A stretch of 35,002 bases of DNA from an uncultured Clostridia bacterium (GCA_944384705.1 CALWUI010000007.1:1-35002), one strand, 5' to 3'. Counted from the first letter of the stretch, positions 8,634 through 17,127 are shown. Notes: generated by a model not told the origin, from the sequence alone. Program-made: numbers and translations.

Positions 8634-9875
8634 ATGATAAGATACTCTAGAAAAAAAAAATACTCTAAAAAGATTTATAATGAGTTGAGTATTAATAGAA
8701 GAAAAGGCATAAACCTTTTTAGTAGGATAAAAAATTTTGTAAAGAGAATTCCTAAGAGATTTATAAATGCTTTTTTTATACTTGTTTTAAGCTTTTGTTT
8801 TGTGCTAGTTTTTATGAATAGAGAAAAATTTTCACCAGACTACGTCGGCATTTTTTTTGAAGATTTATTTGCACAGATGCAGTCAGGAAACGGATACCCT
8901 TATAAAATAGCTGGAAATAAAGTTAGTAATGAAAATTTTAAAGCTATTGATAATTCTTTATTTTTGGTTAGTGATTCTTATTTTACAACTCTAAATAATT
9001 CGGCCAAAGTAATGTTAAATAAGCCGCATTGTTACCAGAACCCAATGATTAAAGTTTGTAAAACCAGAGCAATCATTTATGATTTAGGAGGAAAGAACTT
9101 AAAATTAATTAGCAAGTCTAAAATTTTACATAGCATGGATATTGAAAATAATTTAATTTCTGCAGATGTTTCGGATTATGGAGTTTTTTCGATTGTTAGT
9201 GGAGCAAAAGGCTTTTTGAGTCAGCTGACTGTTTATGATAAAAACGGAAAAGATATTTATTATAAATATAATTTTGCAGAACATTATGTTACGGATGTTG
9301 CAATTTCTCCGGATGGAAAATCTGTGGCGGTGTGTGGTTGTACAGCTAGAGATGGTTCCATTTTATCAAGTGTTTATGTTTTTGATTATAAGAGTGAGGT
9401 GCCTGTAGCTAAATTTGACTACGAAAATAATGTTTTTATTGGAATAAAATATCTTTCAAATGGAAATATTGCCGTTTTGGGAGAAAGCTTGACTAGTATT
9501 GTAAACCCTAAAAATTGTACAAAAGAGGATTTTTCTTATGATAATAAAAATCTTGTAGGTTTTGATATAAATAAGCAAGAAGGTGTAACTTTAGCTTTGT
9601 CTATTTCGGAAGATGGAAATAACTCTGAAATATTTGTGCTTAATAAGAAAGGAAAGTTAGAAACATCTTTTCGAACAGAACACAATATTAAAGCTCTAAG
9701 CTTTAATAAGAGAAGAATCGCAGCTCTTGCTTACGGAAAAGTATATATTTACAATTTTAGTGGAAAAAAAATAAAGGCGGTTGATGTAGGCAACGATGCA
9801 AAAAATATTAAACTATTTTCTAACAGAGATTTTTATGTTTTAGGAGTAAATGAAGTTAGAAAAATAAGATTTTAA
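8634..9875 (+). CDS. membrane-anchored DUF5711-like protein with probable beta-propeller domain
   Basis: A 413-residue protein with a very basic N-terminus (R-Y-S-R-K-K-K-Y-S-K-K), one membrane segment near 47-64, and a long extracytoplasmic part. Within that part I see repeated blade-like strings: D-V-S-D-Y-G-V-F-S-I-V; D-V-A-I-S-P-D-G-K-S-V-A-V; Y-L-S-N-G-N-I-A-V-L; and A-L-S-F-N-K-R-R-I-A-A-L. These suggest a WD40/YVTN-like propeller. Overall layout resembles DUF5711 proteins of clostridia, whose function is not known to me. The start ATG 8634 has a strong GGAGGAG seven bases upstream. It is last in the ruvC-truA run. No enzymatic motif was seen. Confidence 0.65.
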   Translation: MIRYSRKKKYSKKIYNELSINRRKGINLFSRIKNFVKRIPKRFINAFFILVLSFCFVLVFMNREKFSPDYVGIFFEDLFAQMQSGNGYPYKIAGNKVSNENFKAIDNSLFLVSDSYFTTLNNSAKVMLNKPHCYQNPMIKVCKTRAIIYDLGGKNLKLISKSKILHSMDIENNLISADVSDYGVFSIVSGAKGFLSQLTVYDKNGKDIYYKYNFAEHYVTDVAISPDGKSVAVCGCTARDGSILSSVYVFDYKSEVPVAKFDYENNVFIGIKYLSNGNIAVLGESLTSIVNPKNCTKEDFSYDNKNLVGFDINKQEGVTLALSISEDGNNSEIFVLNKKGKLETSFRTEHNIKALSFNKRRIAALAYGKVYIYNFSGKKIKAVDVGNDAKNIKLFSNRDFYVLGVNEVRKIRF

Positions 9876-9894
9876 TAAGAATATTGTGATTTTA

Positions 9895-9908
9895 TGTCGA
9901 TATCGACA
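9895..9908. repeat. perfect 14-bp palindrome
   Basis: The sequence TGTCGATATCGACA is a perfect inverted repeat. It lies between the DUF5711-like gene and the cvpA promoter, 17 bases upstream of the -35. No T-run follows, so it is not an intrinsic terminator. The position would suit an operator, but I do not recognise the binding protein. Confidence 0.6.
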
Positions 9909-9924
9909 AATTTAGCTAAAGATA

Positions 9925-9953
9925 TTGATTTTTTTTAACGTTTATGATAATAT
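9925..9953 (+). promoter_or_regulatory. probable sigma-A promoter of cvpA-pgsA-clpE
   Basis: TTGATT (9925-9930), a 17-base spacer and TAATAT (9948-9953), with extended -10 TGA at 9945-9947. It is 48 bases ahead of the cvpA start. Match is moderate. Confidence 0.5.
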
Positions 9954-10000
9954 ATTATTACATTGGTAATATTAGTGAAATTTAAGGAGAAGTAAATAAA

Positions 10001-10714
10001 ATGGGCTTGTTTTTAGATTTTGTAGTGGTCGTAGCAGTTGGAACTTTTTTATGGAAAGGTTTAAAAAATGGATTTTTTAAATCTATAATTGATCTAATAA
10101 TTATGATTTTATCTGTGACTGTGCCGTATTTATTTGCTCCCGTGGCAGCAGAATATTATTATAATAATTTTGTGCTAAGTGATTTACTTAATAAAATAAA
10201 TAATGTATTAAATCAAAATGGTAACATAGTAAGTTCTGCAAAAAATATTTTAAATTTATTAGATAAGATTCCAAGCTTTTTTAAAAATAGCTTTATTTTG
10301 TCCGAAGTGAATATAAACGATATTCTAAAAGTGTTGAACTCTTCTGGAGATAAAGCTTTAATAATTGCAGATTTGCTGAAACCATCAATTATAAAGACAT
10401 TAACATTGATTACATTTGCAATATTAACAACTTTAACTTTTATTGTACTTAAACTTATGTTCAAATATACACTAAAATTACCAAAGATTCCTCTTTTTGG
10501 AATTATAGATTCCATTTTGGGGTTATGCATGGGAGCTCTAAAATTTGTTGTATTTATGTTTATTTTTACTGTTGTATTTAAGTCTGCTTTTTTTATAATT
10601 CCAGAAACTACTTTTAGTCAAACTATAAATTCAGGCATAAGTGATTCAAAAATATTTAAGGTTTTATATAACTTAAATCTAGATGCTTTAAAAGATTATT
10701 TAAAATTACATTAA
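10001..10714 (+). CDS. CvpA-family membrane protein
   Basis: The 237-residue protein has an N-terminal pattern typical of the CvpA family: a membrane helix, then W-K-G-L-K-N-G-F-F-K-S, then a second helix. Further membrane segments lie near 135-150, 165-175 and 178-195. A soluble stretch (about 50-120) separates the two halves. CvpA proteins are linked to colicin V production in E. coli and to envelope stress; the biochemical role is not settled. ATG start behind AAGGAGAAG. It heads a three-gene run with pgsA and a clpE-like gene. Confidence 0.75.
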   Translation: MGLFLDFVVVVAVGTFLWKGLKNGFFKSIIDLIIMILSVTVPYLFAPVAAEYYYNNFVLSDLLNKINNVLNQNGNIVSSAKNILNLLDKIPSFFKNSFILSEVNINDILKVLNSSGDKALIIADLLKPSIIKTLTLITFAILTTLTFIVLKLMFKYTLKLPKIPLFGIIDSILGLCMGALKFVVFMFIFTVVFKSAFFIIPETTFSQTINSGISDSKIFKVLYNLNLDALKDYLKLH

Positions 10715-10730
10715 GACTGTAGAAAGTTGA

Positions 10731-11348
10731 GTGGATAGTATGATTTTTTTGAAAAAAGAAAATTTTAATATTCCAAATATGTTGTCTTTTATCAGAATAA
10801 TCATAATTATTCCATTTGTATGGTATTTTTTAAATGATGAATATTTATTAGCAGCTGCTATGCTTATGCTTTCGGCTATGAGCGATATGTTTGATGGAAT
10901 TATTGCAAGAAAATTGAATCAGATAACAAAATTAGGTAAGATATTGGATCCTGTAGCAGATAAATTAACTTTGACTGCTGTTGTTGTTTGCATTGGAGTA
11001 AAATTTCCTGAAACAATTTTATTAGTTGTCATTTTAATTTTAAAAGATGTATCTATGTTGATTGCAGGAAGCTTTTTATTAAAAAAAGGTGTTGCCCCAC
11101 CAGCTGCAAAGTGGTATGGCAAATTATCGACTATATTTTTCTATATATCTGTTATAATTATAGTTGCATTAAAAGCCATTTGGGGTATAACAAATCCTAT
11201 AATTTCAATTTTGTTGCTGTCGATTACATCTTTTTTTATGTTATTTGCTTTGTTTAAATATTTTATCCTTTTTTTAAAATTACTAAATGTTATAATTATA
11301 AAAGAAAAGAGTATTAATAATGTAAAAATTAATAAGAGAGGAGAGTAA
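10731..11348 (+). CDS. pgsA: CDP-diacylglycerol-glycerol-3-phosphate 3-phosphatidyltransferase-like protein
   Basis: This makes phosphatidylglycerophosphate, the first committed step to phosphatidylglycerol and cardiolipin. The CDP-alcohol phosphatidyltransferase signature D-x2-D-G-x2-A-R-x8-G-x3-D-x3-D is seen as D-M-F-D-G-I-I-A-R, then G-K-I-L-D-P-V-A-D-K. The N-terminal N-I-P-N-M-L-S-F-I-R is typical of PgsA. The 205 residues contain four or more membrane helices. The C-terminal tail is basic (I-N-K-R-G-E). The start is either GTG 10731 or ATG 10740 in the same frame; neither has a strong ribosome binding site. The clpE-like gene starts three bases after its stop. Confidence 0.87.
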   Translation: MDSMIFLKKENFNIPNMLSFIRIIIIIPFVWYFLNDEYLLAAAMLMLSAMSDMFDGIIARKLNQITKLGKILDPVADKLTLTAVVVCIGVKFPETILLVVILILKDVSMLIAGSFLLKKGVAPPAAKWYGKLSTIFFYISVIIIVALKAIWGITNPIISILLLSITSFFMLFALFKYFILFLKLLNVIIIKEKSINNVKINKRGE

Positions 11349-11351
11349 AAA

Positions 11352-13619
11352 ATGCTGTGTTCACGGTGTAAAAAAAGACCTGCTATGGTTTTTATAACAG
11401 TTGATAAAAATCAGTCTGAACCACAGGGGTTATGTTTGACCTGCGCTAAAGAGCTTGGAATAAAACCTCTTGACGACATAATGGATAAGATAGGCGTTTC
11501 TGAAGAAGAGGTTGAGGCTATGGCAGAACAGATGAATGATATTATTAATTCTGGAGAAGATGGCTTAGAAAGTTACGAAGATTTAATAGAAAAAACTTCG
11601 AATTCGTTTCCGTTTTTAAAAAATGCCTTTTTAGATAATGCTGAAAAATCTGTAAATACTTCTCAAAAGACTTCTAACAAAAAGAAAAAAACAAAAAAGA
11701 AATATTTAGAACTTTATTGCACAAATTTGAATGATAGAGCTCGAAAGAATGAATTGGATAGAATAATTGGTAGAGATAAAGAGATTGCTAGAACTATCCA
11801 GATCTTGAGTAGAAGAACAAAAAATAATCCTTGTTTAATCGGAGAGCCGGGCGTTGGCAAAACAGCAATTGCAGAAAGTTTAGCTATATCTATAGTTAAA
11901 GGTAAAGTTCCTGCTCGTCTACAAAAAAAAGAAATTTACCTTTTGGACTTAACTGCACTTGTAGCAGGTACACAGTTTAGAGGTCAGTTTGAAAGCCGAA
12001 TAAAGGGGCTTGTTGATGAAATTAAAGAAACTGGCAATGTAATTTTATTTATAGATGAGGTTCATAATCTAGTTGGGGCAGGCGAAACAGAGACTAATTC
12101 TATGAACGCAGCAAATATTTTAAAACCTGCATTGTCTAGGGGAGAAATCCAAGTTATTGGAGCAACAACTTTTAATGAGTATAGAAAATATATAGAAAAA
12201 GATTCTGCACTTGAAAGACGTTTTCAACCAATTACAGTGATGGAGCCTTCTGTGTACGATACTATTGATGTTTTAAAGGGGATTAAATCTTATTATGAGA
12301 TATATCATAGAGTCAACATCTCGGATGAATTAATCCGAAAGATGGTGATTCTATCAGAGCGTTATATAACAGATAGATTTTTGCCGGATAAAGCAATTGA
12401 TCTTATGGATGAATCTGGTGCTTATGCTTCTCTTAGAAATATAGAGATGGAAAAGTATGATGAACTTAACCAAAAATTAAATGATTTAAACGCAAATGAG
12501 GTGCAAATCACTTCTCTTGAACCAGATAACCCTGATAATATTGATTATGAAAAATTAGCTGAGGTTCGGTCTGAAATTGCAAAGATTAAAGATCAGCTTA
12601 AAGATTTGTCTAAAAAAGCGTTTGGAATGAGGGTTACTGAAGATGATGTTGCGCATGTTATAGAGTTATGGACAGGAATTCCTTCTGCTAAGATAAAAGA
12701 AGATGAGTTGAAAAAGTTATCTAAAATTGAGGAAAAATTAAAAAGTAAAATAATCGGACAAGATGAGGCAGTTGAATTGGTTGCTTCAGCGATAAAAAGA
12801 AGCCGAGTTCAGATTAGCCCTCGCAGAAGGCCAGCTTCATTTATTTTTGTGGGTCCTACTGGCGTGGGTAAGACCGAATTAGTTAAAGTTTTAGCTCAAG
12901 AATTATTTGATACTCCTGAAACTTTAATTCGGCTGGATATGTCTGAATTTATGGAAAAACACTCAGTATCTAGAATAATTGGTTCGCCACCAGGTTATAT
13001 AGGTTATGATGAATCTGGTCAGGTTACTGAAAAGGTTAGAAGAAGACCGTATTCGGTTTTGCTCTTTGACGAAATTGAAAAAGCACACCCGGATGTTATG
13101 AATATTTTGCTTCAAATATTGGATGAAGGAAGAATTACTGATGCACAGGGAAGGAAAGTAAATTTTGAAAATACAATTATAGTTATGACTTCTAACGCTG
13201 GCAGCGACAAAAAAGAAGGTGCAATGGGCTTTGCAAAAAGTCAGAATGATCTGACAAAAGAAAAGGCACAAAAAGCGCTATCAGAATTTTTACGTCCAGA
13301 ATTTTTAAGCCGAATAGATGAAATAATAATATTCCAAAACTTAAGTAAAGATGCATTTGAAAAAATAGCAGATTTAATGTTGAGTGAATATGTAGAAACA
13401 CTTGCAGAACGAGATATTTCTTTGAGTTATGATACTTCAGTGTTAAAATGGCTTGCAGAAAAATCTTTTGGAGGCAAGAGTGCAGCGAGAGATCTGAGAG
13501 GCTTGATTAGAAAAAATGTGGAAGACAAGATTGCCAATGTTTTAATTGAGAACAGCGATAGAGAGATCCAGAAAATTAATTTAAAGTGTAACAATGAGAT
13601 TAATGTTGAAATATATTAA
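11352..13619 (+). CDS. clpE: Clp AAA+ ATPase with N-terminal zinc finger (ClpE-like)
   Basis: A 755-residue unfoldase that feeds proteins to ClpP. A four-Cys zinc finger (C3, C6, C28, C31) replaces the usual ClpC N-domain, which is the ClpE layout. A lysine-rich linker (109-117) precedes AAA-1 (Walker A G-E-P-G-V-G-K-T, 164-171; Walker B F-I-D-E-V-H). A middle coiled region around 395-425 contains a UVR-like helix. AAA-2 follows, with Walker A G-P-T-G-V-G-K-T near 500-507. The loop G-A-M-G-F (M625-F627) matches the tripeptide used to dock on ClpP. RBS GAGGAGAG lies inside the end of pgsA. No CtsR-type operator was recognised upstream. clpP is not in the window. Confidence 0.88.
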   Translation: MLCSRCKKRPAMVFITVDKNQSEPQGLCLTCAKELGIKPLDDIMDKIGVSEEEVEAMAEQMNDIINSGEDGLESYEDLIEKTSNSFPFLKNAFLDNAEKSVNTSQKTSNKKKKTKKKYLELYCTNLNDRARKNELDRIIGRDKEIARTIQILSRRTKNNPCLIGEPGVGKTAIAESLAISIVKGKVPARLQKKEIYLLDLTALVAGTQFRGQFESRIKGLVDEIKETGNVILFIDEVHNLVGAGETETNSMNAANILKPALSRGEIQVIGATTFNEYRKYIEKDSALERRFQPITVMEPSVYDTIDVLKGIKSYYEIYHRVNISDELIRKMVILSERYITDRFLPDKAIDLMDESGAYASLRNIEMEKYDELNQKLNDLNANEVQITSLEPDNPDNIDYEKLAEVRSEIAKIKDQLKDLSKKAFGMRVTEDDVAHVIELWTGIPSAKIKEDELKKLSKIEEKLKSKIIGQDEAVELVASAIKRSRVQISPRRRPASFIFVGPTGVGKTELVKVLAQELFDTPETLIRLDMSEFMEKHSVSRIIGSPPGYIGYDESGQVTEKVRRRPYSVLLFDEIEKAHPDVMNILLQILDEGRITDAQGRKVNFENTIIVMTSNAGSDKKEGAMGFAKSQNDLTKEKAQKALSEFLRPEFLSRIDEIIIFQNLSKDAFEKIADLMLSEYVETLAERDISLSYDTSVLKWLAEKSFGGKSAARDLRGLIRKNVEDKIANVLIENSDREIQKINLKCNNEINVEIY

Positions 13620-13644
13620 GCATAAAGTTATTATAAACATAAAG

Positions 13645-13673
13645 TAAATCTAAATTTTTGCAGATTTATTTTT
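13645..13673 (+). terminator. intrinsic terminator after the clpE-like gene
   Basis: TAAATCT (13645-13651) pairs with AGATTTA (13662-13668) and is followed by TTTTT. The stem is short and A/T-rich, so termination is probably partial. Confidence 0.5.
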
Positions 13674-13685
13674 AGAAAAAAGATC

Positions 13686-13715
13686 TTGACTTTGTCTCGA
13701 GTTGTATGCTAAAAT
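13686..13715 (+). promoter_or_regulatory. strong promoter of the tRNA operon
   Basis: TTGACT (13686-13691), an 18-base spacer and TAAAAT (13710-13715), with extended -10 TGC before it. It lies 17 bases ahead of the first tRNA, as expected for a stable-RNA promoter. Confidence 0.75.
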
Positions 13716-13731
13716 ATAACTCGTTGATGAT

Positions 13732-13805
13732 GCGGGTGTAGTTCAATGGTAGAACTCCAGCCTTCCAAGCTGGTCGCGTGGGTTCGATTCCCATCACCCG
13801 CTCCA
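13732..13805 (+). tRNA. tRNA-Gly (anticodon TCC)
   Basis: Cloverleaf with acceptor GCGGGTG/CACCCGC, anticodon loop CTTCCAA giving TCC, T-arm GTTCGATTC, and an encoded CCA end. It reads GGA and other Gly codons. First gene of the six-tRNA operon. Confidence 0.97.
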
Positions 13806-13817
13806 TATTTTTATTTT

Positions 13818-13894
13818 GCGCCAATAGCTCAGCTGGATAGAGCAACTGCCTTCTAAGCAGTAGGCCAGGGGTTCGAGTCCCTTTTGGCGCGCCA
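13818..13894 (+). tRNA. tRNA-Arg (anticodon TCT)
   Basis: Acceptor GCGCCAA pairs with TTGGCGC. Anticodon loop CTTCTAA gives TCT, reading AGA/AGG, the Arg codons preferred in AT-rich genomes. T-arm GTTCGAGTC; CCA encoded. Confidence 0.97.
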
Positions 13895-13901
13895 AGTCTA
13901 T

Positions 13902-13979
13902 GGTGGGTATAGCTTAGTTGGTTAAAGCGCCAGTTTGTGGCACTGGAGACCGTCGGTTCGACTCCGACTATCCACCCCA
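13902..13979 (+). tRNA. tRNA-His (anticodon GTG)
   Basis: Acceptor GTGGGTA pairs with TATCCAC. The extra 5' G (base 13902) that marks tRNA-His stands opposite discriminator C73. Anticodon loop TTTGTGG gives GTG. CCA encoded. Confidence 0.96.
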
Positions 13980-14003
13980 CATAATGATTTATATTAGTAA
14001 TAT

Positions 14004-14078
14004 TGGGGTGTAGCCAAGCGGTAAGGCAACGGACTTTGACTCCGTCATTCGCTGGTTCGAATCCAGCCATCCCAGCCA
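14004..14078 (+). tRNA. tRNA-Gln (anticodon TTG)
   Basis: Acceptor TGGGGTG pairs with CATCCCA. Anticodon stem ACGGA/TCCGT encloses loop CTTTGAC, giving TTG. CCA encoded. The T1-A72 pair is normal for tRNA-Gln. Confidence 0.96.
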
Positions 14079-14089
14079 ATATTTTTTAG

Positions 14090-14165
14090 GAGCCATTAGC
14101 TCAGTTGGCAGAGCACTTGACTTTTAATCAAGGTGTCCGGAGTTCGAATCTCCGATGGCTCACCA
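14090..14165 (+). tRNA. tRNA-Lys (anticodon TTT), copy 1
   Basis: Acceptor GAGCCAT pairs with ATGGCTC. Anticodon loop CTTTTAA gives TTT. T-loop TTCGAAT. CCA encoded. Nearly identical to the next tRNA. Confidence 0.97.
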
Positions 14166-14244
14166 AATTAGAATAGAGAATAAAATCAATAGATAGATAA
14201 TTTTATTTTATTGCGTTTTTATACTTAATAATGTTACTTTCTAA

Positions 14245-14320
14245 GAGCCATTAGCTCAGTTGGCAGAGCACTTGACTTTTAATCAAGGTGTCCGGAGTTC
14301 AAATCTCCGATGGCTCACCA
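14245..14320 (+). tRNA. tRNA-Lys (anticodon TTT), copy 2
   Basis: Same 76-base sequence as copy 1 except that the T-loop reads TTCAAAT instead of TTCGAAT (G57 to A). Both are purines, so the fold should stand. A 79-base A/T-rich spacer separates the copies, indicating a local duplication. Confidence 0.96.
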
Positions 14321-14329
14321 GAATAAAAA

Positions 14330-14367
14330 AGCTCAGTTCTTATTTTATTTGAGAACTGGCTTTTTTT
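14330..14367 (+). terminator. intrinsic terminator of the tRNA operon
   Basis: AGCTCAGTTCT pairs with AGAACTGGCT (one bulged base) around an A/T loop and is followed by TTTTTTT. It begins nine bases after the last CCA. Confidence 0.85.
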
Positions 14368-14398
14368 GTTCTCTAAAATTTAATAGAAAGTTTTTAAA

Positions 14399-14427
14399 CA
14401 TATTTGTAATGTGTTTCTCATATGAAT
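14399..14427 (+). promoter_or_regulatory. sigma-E-like promoter of spoIIID
   Basis: CATATT (14399-14404), a 14-base spacer, then CATATGAAT (14419-14427). These fit the mother-cell sigma-E pattern (-35 ATATT; -10 CATACAAT-like). In B. subtilis spoIIID is a sigma-E gene, which supports the reading. Inferred from pattern only. Confidence 0.55.
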
Positions 14428-14458
14428 AATTATCAAATAAACCCAGGAGAGATGTCAC

Positions 14459-14734
14459 TTGCAAGGAATAGTTGAGAAAAGAGCCATTACTTTTGGAGAG
14501 TATATTTTAAAAAATAAAGCTACAGTAAGAAATACCGCAAAAGAATTTGGAATTAGTAAATCTACTGTACATAAAGATGTATCTGAACGTTTAAAATACA
14601 TAAACCTTAATCTGTATAGAGAAGTGAAAAATATATTAGAATTAAATAAATCACAAAGACATATAAGAGGAGGACTAGCTACAAAAAATAAATATTTAAA
14701 AGAAAAACAAAATAAATTTAATGATACAAAATAG
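14459..14734 (+). CDS. spoIIID: stage III sporulation transcriptional regulator SpoIIID
   Basis: A small DNA-binding regulator that adjusts the mother-cell programme between sigma-E and sigma-K. The 91 residues follow the family closely. The helix-turn-helix T-V-R-N-T-A-K-E-F-G-I-S-K-S-T-V-H-K-D lies near 22-40, and the basic C-terminal stretch S-Q-R-H-I-R-G-G-L-A-T-K-N-K-Y near 66-80. The start is TTG 14459, eight bases after AGGAGA. A competing ATG at 14452 sits too close to that site and opens only a seven-codon reading frame. Convergent with the carboxypeptidase gene, nine bases apart. Confidence 0.95.
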   Translation: MQGIVEKRAITFGEYILKNKATVRNTAKEFGISKSTVHKDVSERLKYINLNLYREVKNILELNKSQRHIRGGLATKNKYLKEKQNKFNDTK

Positions 14735-14743
14735 TTTCGTGCG

Positions 14744-16075
14744 CTATCTGTAACGTTTACCGATTTTAGCTCTTTTTCTTCGGGCTTTTTTATTGTAAGA
14801 AGCAAGCAAAAAAATATAAGCGAGAATCAAAACAACAACCAAAACAAGTGTAAGTTTAAACCAAATTGAACTGATAATAGTATTTATACATTTTATAATA
14901 TAGAGAATAATATTTCTGTCGATATCTTCTGCAGCTATCAAGTCTATATTAGATATTTCTTTGTTTGCATAAGATAATATAGCTACACCAATTTTTTGCC
15001 CGGCTTTAATTGGAGCGTCAATTGATTCGGGTTTTTCTATTTTTATATCGATACTAGTGGTGTTTACTTTTTTGGGCAATAGTGCAGAGTAATCGTCCGC
15101 AGGGTGAAGTAAAATAGAGCCTTTGTTGGTAGTAAGATTAACTTTAACTTCACAAAGAGGATCGGTTTTCTTTAAAATAGGTTTTAATTCAAGATTAGTA
15201 AAGGCCCATTTATATATTGACTTTGAATCTAGCATTGCATAATTATCATTAATTTTGTGGCCAGAAGCATCTTTAATAGGAGCACCCAAGGCAACACACA
15301 GATAAGAATATCCATTATATATTGCAGATGAAACTAGACACCAGCCAGCTTCATCGGTATGTCCGGTTTTAATGCCTCGTGCATATTGATAATAATATTT
15401 TCCACCGCGGGATTGATCGATCATACTATTTGTAGTAACTAGTGGATACTTATCTTGCCCCATAATGTATGATGTAGGGGAAGAGCAAATTTCCATAAAA
15501 TTAGGAAGTTCCATAGCATATTTGGTTATAATAACAAGATCTTTAGCGGTAGTATAATGGTCATCATCATGAAAGCCGTGTGGATTAATAAAATGAGTAC
15601 CGCTACAACCCAGATCTTTTGCTTTGGCATTCATCATTTCTATAAAATTATTTATTTGACCATTACCGACATAATCGGCTAAAACTAAAGCTGCATCGTT
15701 GCCCGATTTTATCATAAGGCAGTGAAGCAGTTGCATAACAGACAAGACATCGTTAGCTTTAAATCCAGAAACTGAACTTCCGGTTCCTAACAGGCTATCC
15801 ATTAGTTCTTTTTTGACTGCTATTTTTGTATTATCAAAATCTTTGATGTGTTCAGCAACAATAATGTAAGTCATGATTTTTGTTATTGAAGCTGGATACA
15901 TTTTTTTTTCTCCATTTTTATCATAGACTACGGTATTAGTATCTAAATTATAAAGATATAAAGCCTCACAAGATGTGGTAAAGTCGATATTAAAGTTTGC
16001 CGAAAAAACCAAGTTCCAATCAAAGCTGGTTAAAGTAAATACGGCAAAAAGTGAACAGATTATTTTTTTTAGCAT
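14744..16075 (-). CDS. D-alanyl-D-alanine carboxypeptidase (DacF-like, penicillin-binding protein)
   Basis: This trims the terminal D-Ala from peptidoglycan stem peptides outside the membrane. The 443 residues start with a signal peptide (about 1-26). Active-site motifs of the S11 peptidase/PBP5 family are all present: S63-I-T-K66, S124-G-N126, and K236-T-G238. A C-terminal beta domain (about 295-385) precedes a membrane helix (about 408-428) and a strongly basic tail (K-K-A-R-R-K-R-A-K). Most PBP5/DacF proteins use an amphipathic anchor, so the full helix is notable. ATG start with AGAGGAGA upstream. Clostridia carry several paralogues, so the exact dac name is uncertain. Confidence 0.9.
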   Translation of the reverse strand: MLKKIICSLFAVFTLTSFDWNLVFSANFNIDFTTSCEALYLYNLDTNTVVYDKNGEKKMYPASITKIMTYIIVAEHIKDFDNTKIAVKKELMDSLLGTGSSVSGFKANDVLSVMQLLHCLMIKSGNDAALVLADYVGNGQINNFIEMMNAKAKDLGCSGTHFINPHGFHDDDHYTTAKDLVIITKYAMELPNFMEICSSPTSYIMGQDKYPLVTTNSMIDQSRGGKYYYQYARGIKTGHTDEAGWCLVSSAIYNGYSYLCVALGAPIKDASGHKINDNYAMLDSKSIYKWAFTNLELKPILKKTDPLCEVKVNLTTNKGSILLHPADDYSALLPKKVNTTSIDIKIEKPESIDAPIKAGQKIGVAILSYANKEISNIDLIAAEDIDRNIILYIIKCINTIISSIWFKLTLVLVVVLILAYIFLLASYNKKARRKRAKIGKRYR

Positions 16076-16225
16076 GGAAAATCTCCTCTTAATGTGGTAT
16101 CATAGTTTATATTTTATATTATATTTTTCGGATTATCAAACAGTATGTGATTACGACATGATTATAAATTTTTTGATATGAAGTGCATATTCTGTATTAG
16201 AAAAAATAAATTTGGGGTGATCTTT

Positions 16226-17095
16226 TTGGATAAAACAAAAACTAAAATTATATACAAAGTTAGTGTAAATACTATAATTATAAATTTTTTATTAACAGCT
16301 ATAAAGCTAGCAGCGGGTTTATTAGGTAATTCTATGGCACTTGTTTCGGATGCAATACATTCGGCTTCTGACGTGCTGAGCACCTTTATTGTTATGCTTG
16401 GCGCTAAATTATCTAGCAAAGAGCCTGACGAAAAACATCCGTATGGCCACGAAAAGTTTGAATGCTTGGCTGCAATTATTCTGGCTTTAATGCTATTTGC
16501 CACTGCTATAACGATTGGATTTTATGGGATTGAAAGTATTTTTAACAATAATGTAGCTATTCCATCAGAGATAGCTGCATTGGCAGCGATACTTTCTATA
16601 GTTGTAAAAGAGTGGATGTATAGGTATACTAAAAAAGCTGCAAAAAAAATAAATTCTACATCTTTATATGCAGATGCTTGGCATCATCGTTCGGACGCAT
16701 TATCTTCAATTGGCTCATTAATTGGAGTTGTGGGAGCTATATGTGGATTTCCCATTTTGGATCCAATTGCTTCATTTGTAATATGTATTATAATAATAAA
16801 GGTTGCTTATGATATTTTAAGAAAGTCTTTGACTCAGATTATAGATTCTGCGGCGCCGGCAGAAGTTGAAGAACAAATAAGACAAATAATTTTAAATAAG
16901 AGAAATATAAAAGGAATAGATATGTTAAAAACAAGACTTTTTGGTAGCCGAGTATATGTAGATATAGAAGTTCAAATAGATAAGAATATGAGTTTTAAAG
17001 CTGTTCATGATTTAATTCATGAACTACACGATGAAATAGAAAGTAGCAATACTTCGATAAAACATTGTATGATTCATGCTAATCCGACAATTTAA
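16226..17095 (+). CDS. cation diffusion facilitator (metal/proton antiporter)
   Basis: This exports divalent metals (Zn, Mn, Fe or Co) across the membrane. About 289 residues with six membrane helices. Metal-site motifs are seen: S-D-A-I-H-S-A-S-D in helix 2, H-P-Y-G-H-E-K-F-E after it, and A-D-A-W-H-H-R-S-D-A in helix 5. A cytoplasmic C-terminal domain (about 205-289) ends with K-H-C-M-I-H. The start TTG 16226 has GGGGTGA five bases upstream. The longer in-frame ATG at 16178 would add a Cys-containing stretch with no ribosome binding site. It is divergent from dacF. The metal is not predictable from sequence alone. Confidence 0.88.
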   Translation: MDKTKTKIIYKVSVNTIIINFLLTAIKLAAGLLGNSMALVSDAIHSASDVLSTFIVMLGAKLSSKEPDEKHPYGHEKFECLAAIILALMLFATAITIGFYGIESIFNNNVAIPSEIAALAAILSIVVKEWMYRYTKKAAKKINSTSLYADAWHHRSDALSSIGSLIGVVGAICGFPILDPIASFVICIIIIKVAYDILRKSLTQIIDSAAPAEVEEQIRQIILNKRNIKGIDMLKTRLFGSRVYVDIEVQIDKNMSFKAVHDLIHELHDEIESSNTSIKHCMIHANPTI

Positions 17096-17113
17096 TTCAC
17101 CGCTAGACCCTTC

Positions 17114-17127
17114 TTAGTATATACTAA
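17114..17127. repeat. perfect 14-bp palindrome before yunB
   Basis: TTAGTATATACTAA is a perfect inverted repeat 32 bases ahead of the yunB GTG start and 18 bases after the cation-efflux stop. It contains TATACT, so it may overlap a promoter -10. The binding factor is unknown. Confidence 0.5.

Noticed and set aside
13672..14079. Minus-strand open frame of 135 codons across the tRNA cluster
   Set aside because: It is antisense to four tRNAs. The G-I-E-P-T-R-P-A-W-K-A-G type string is the well-known false protein made by translating tRNA genes backwards.
14169..14215. AATAAAAT/ATTTTATT pairing between the two tRNA-Lys genes as a terminator
   Set aside because: The stem is only A/T pairs with a long loop. 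The second tRNA is most simply part of the same transcript.
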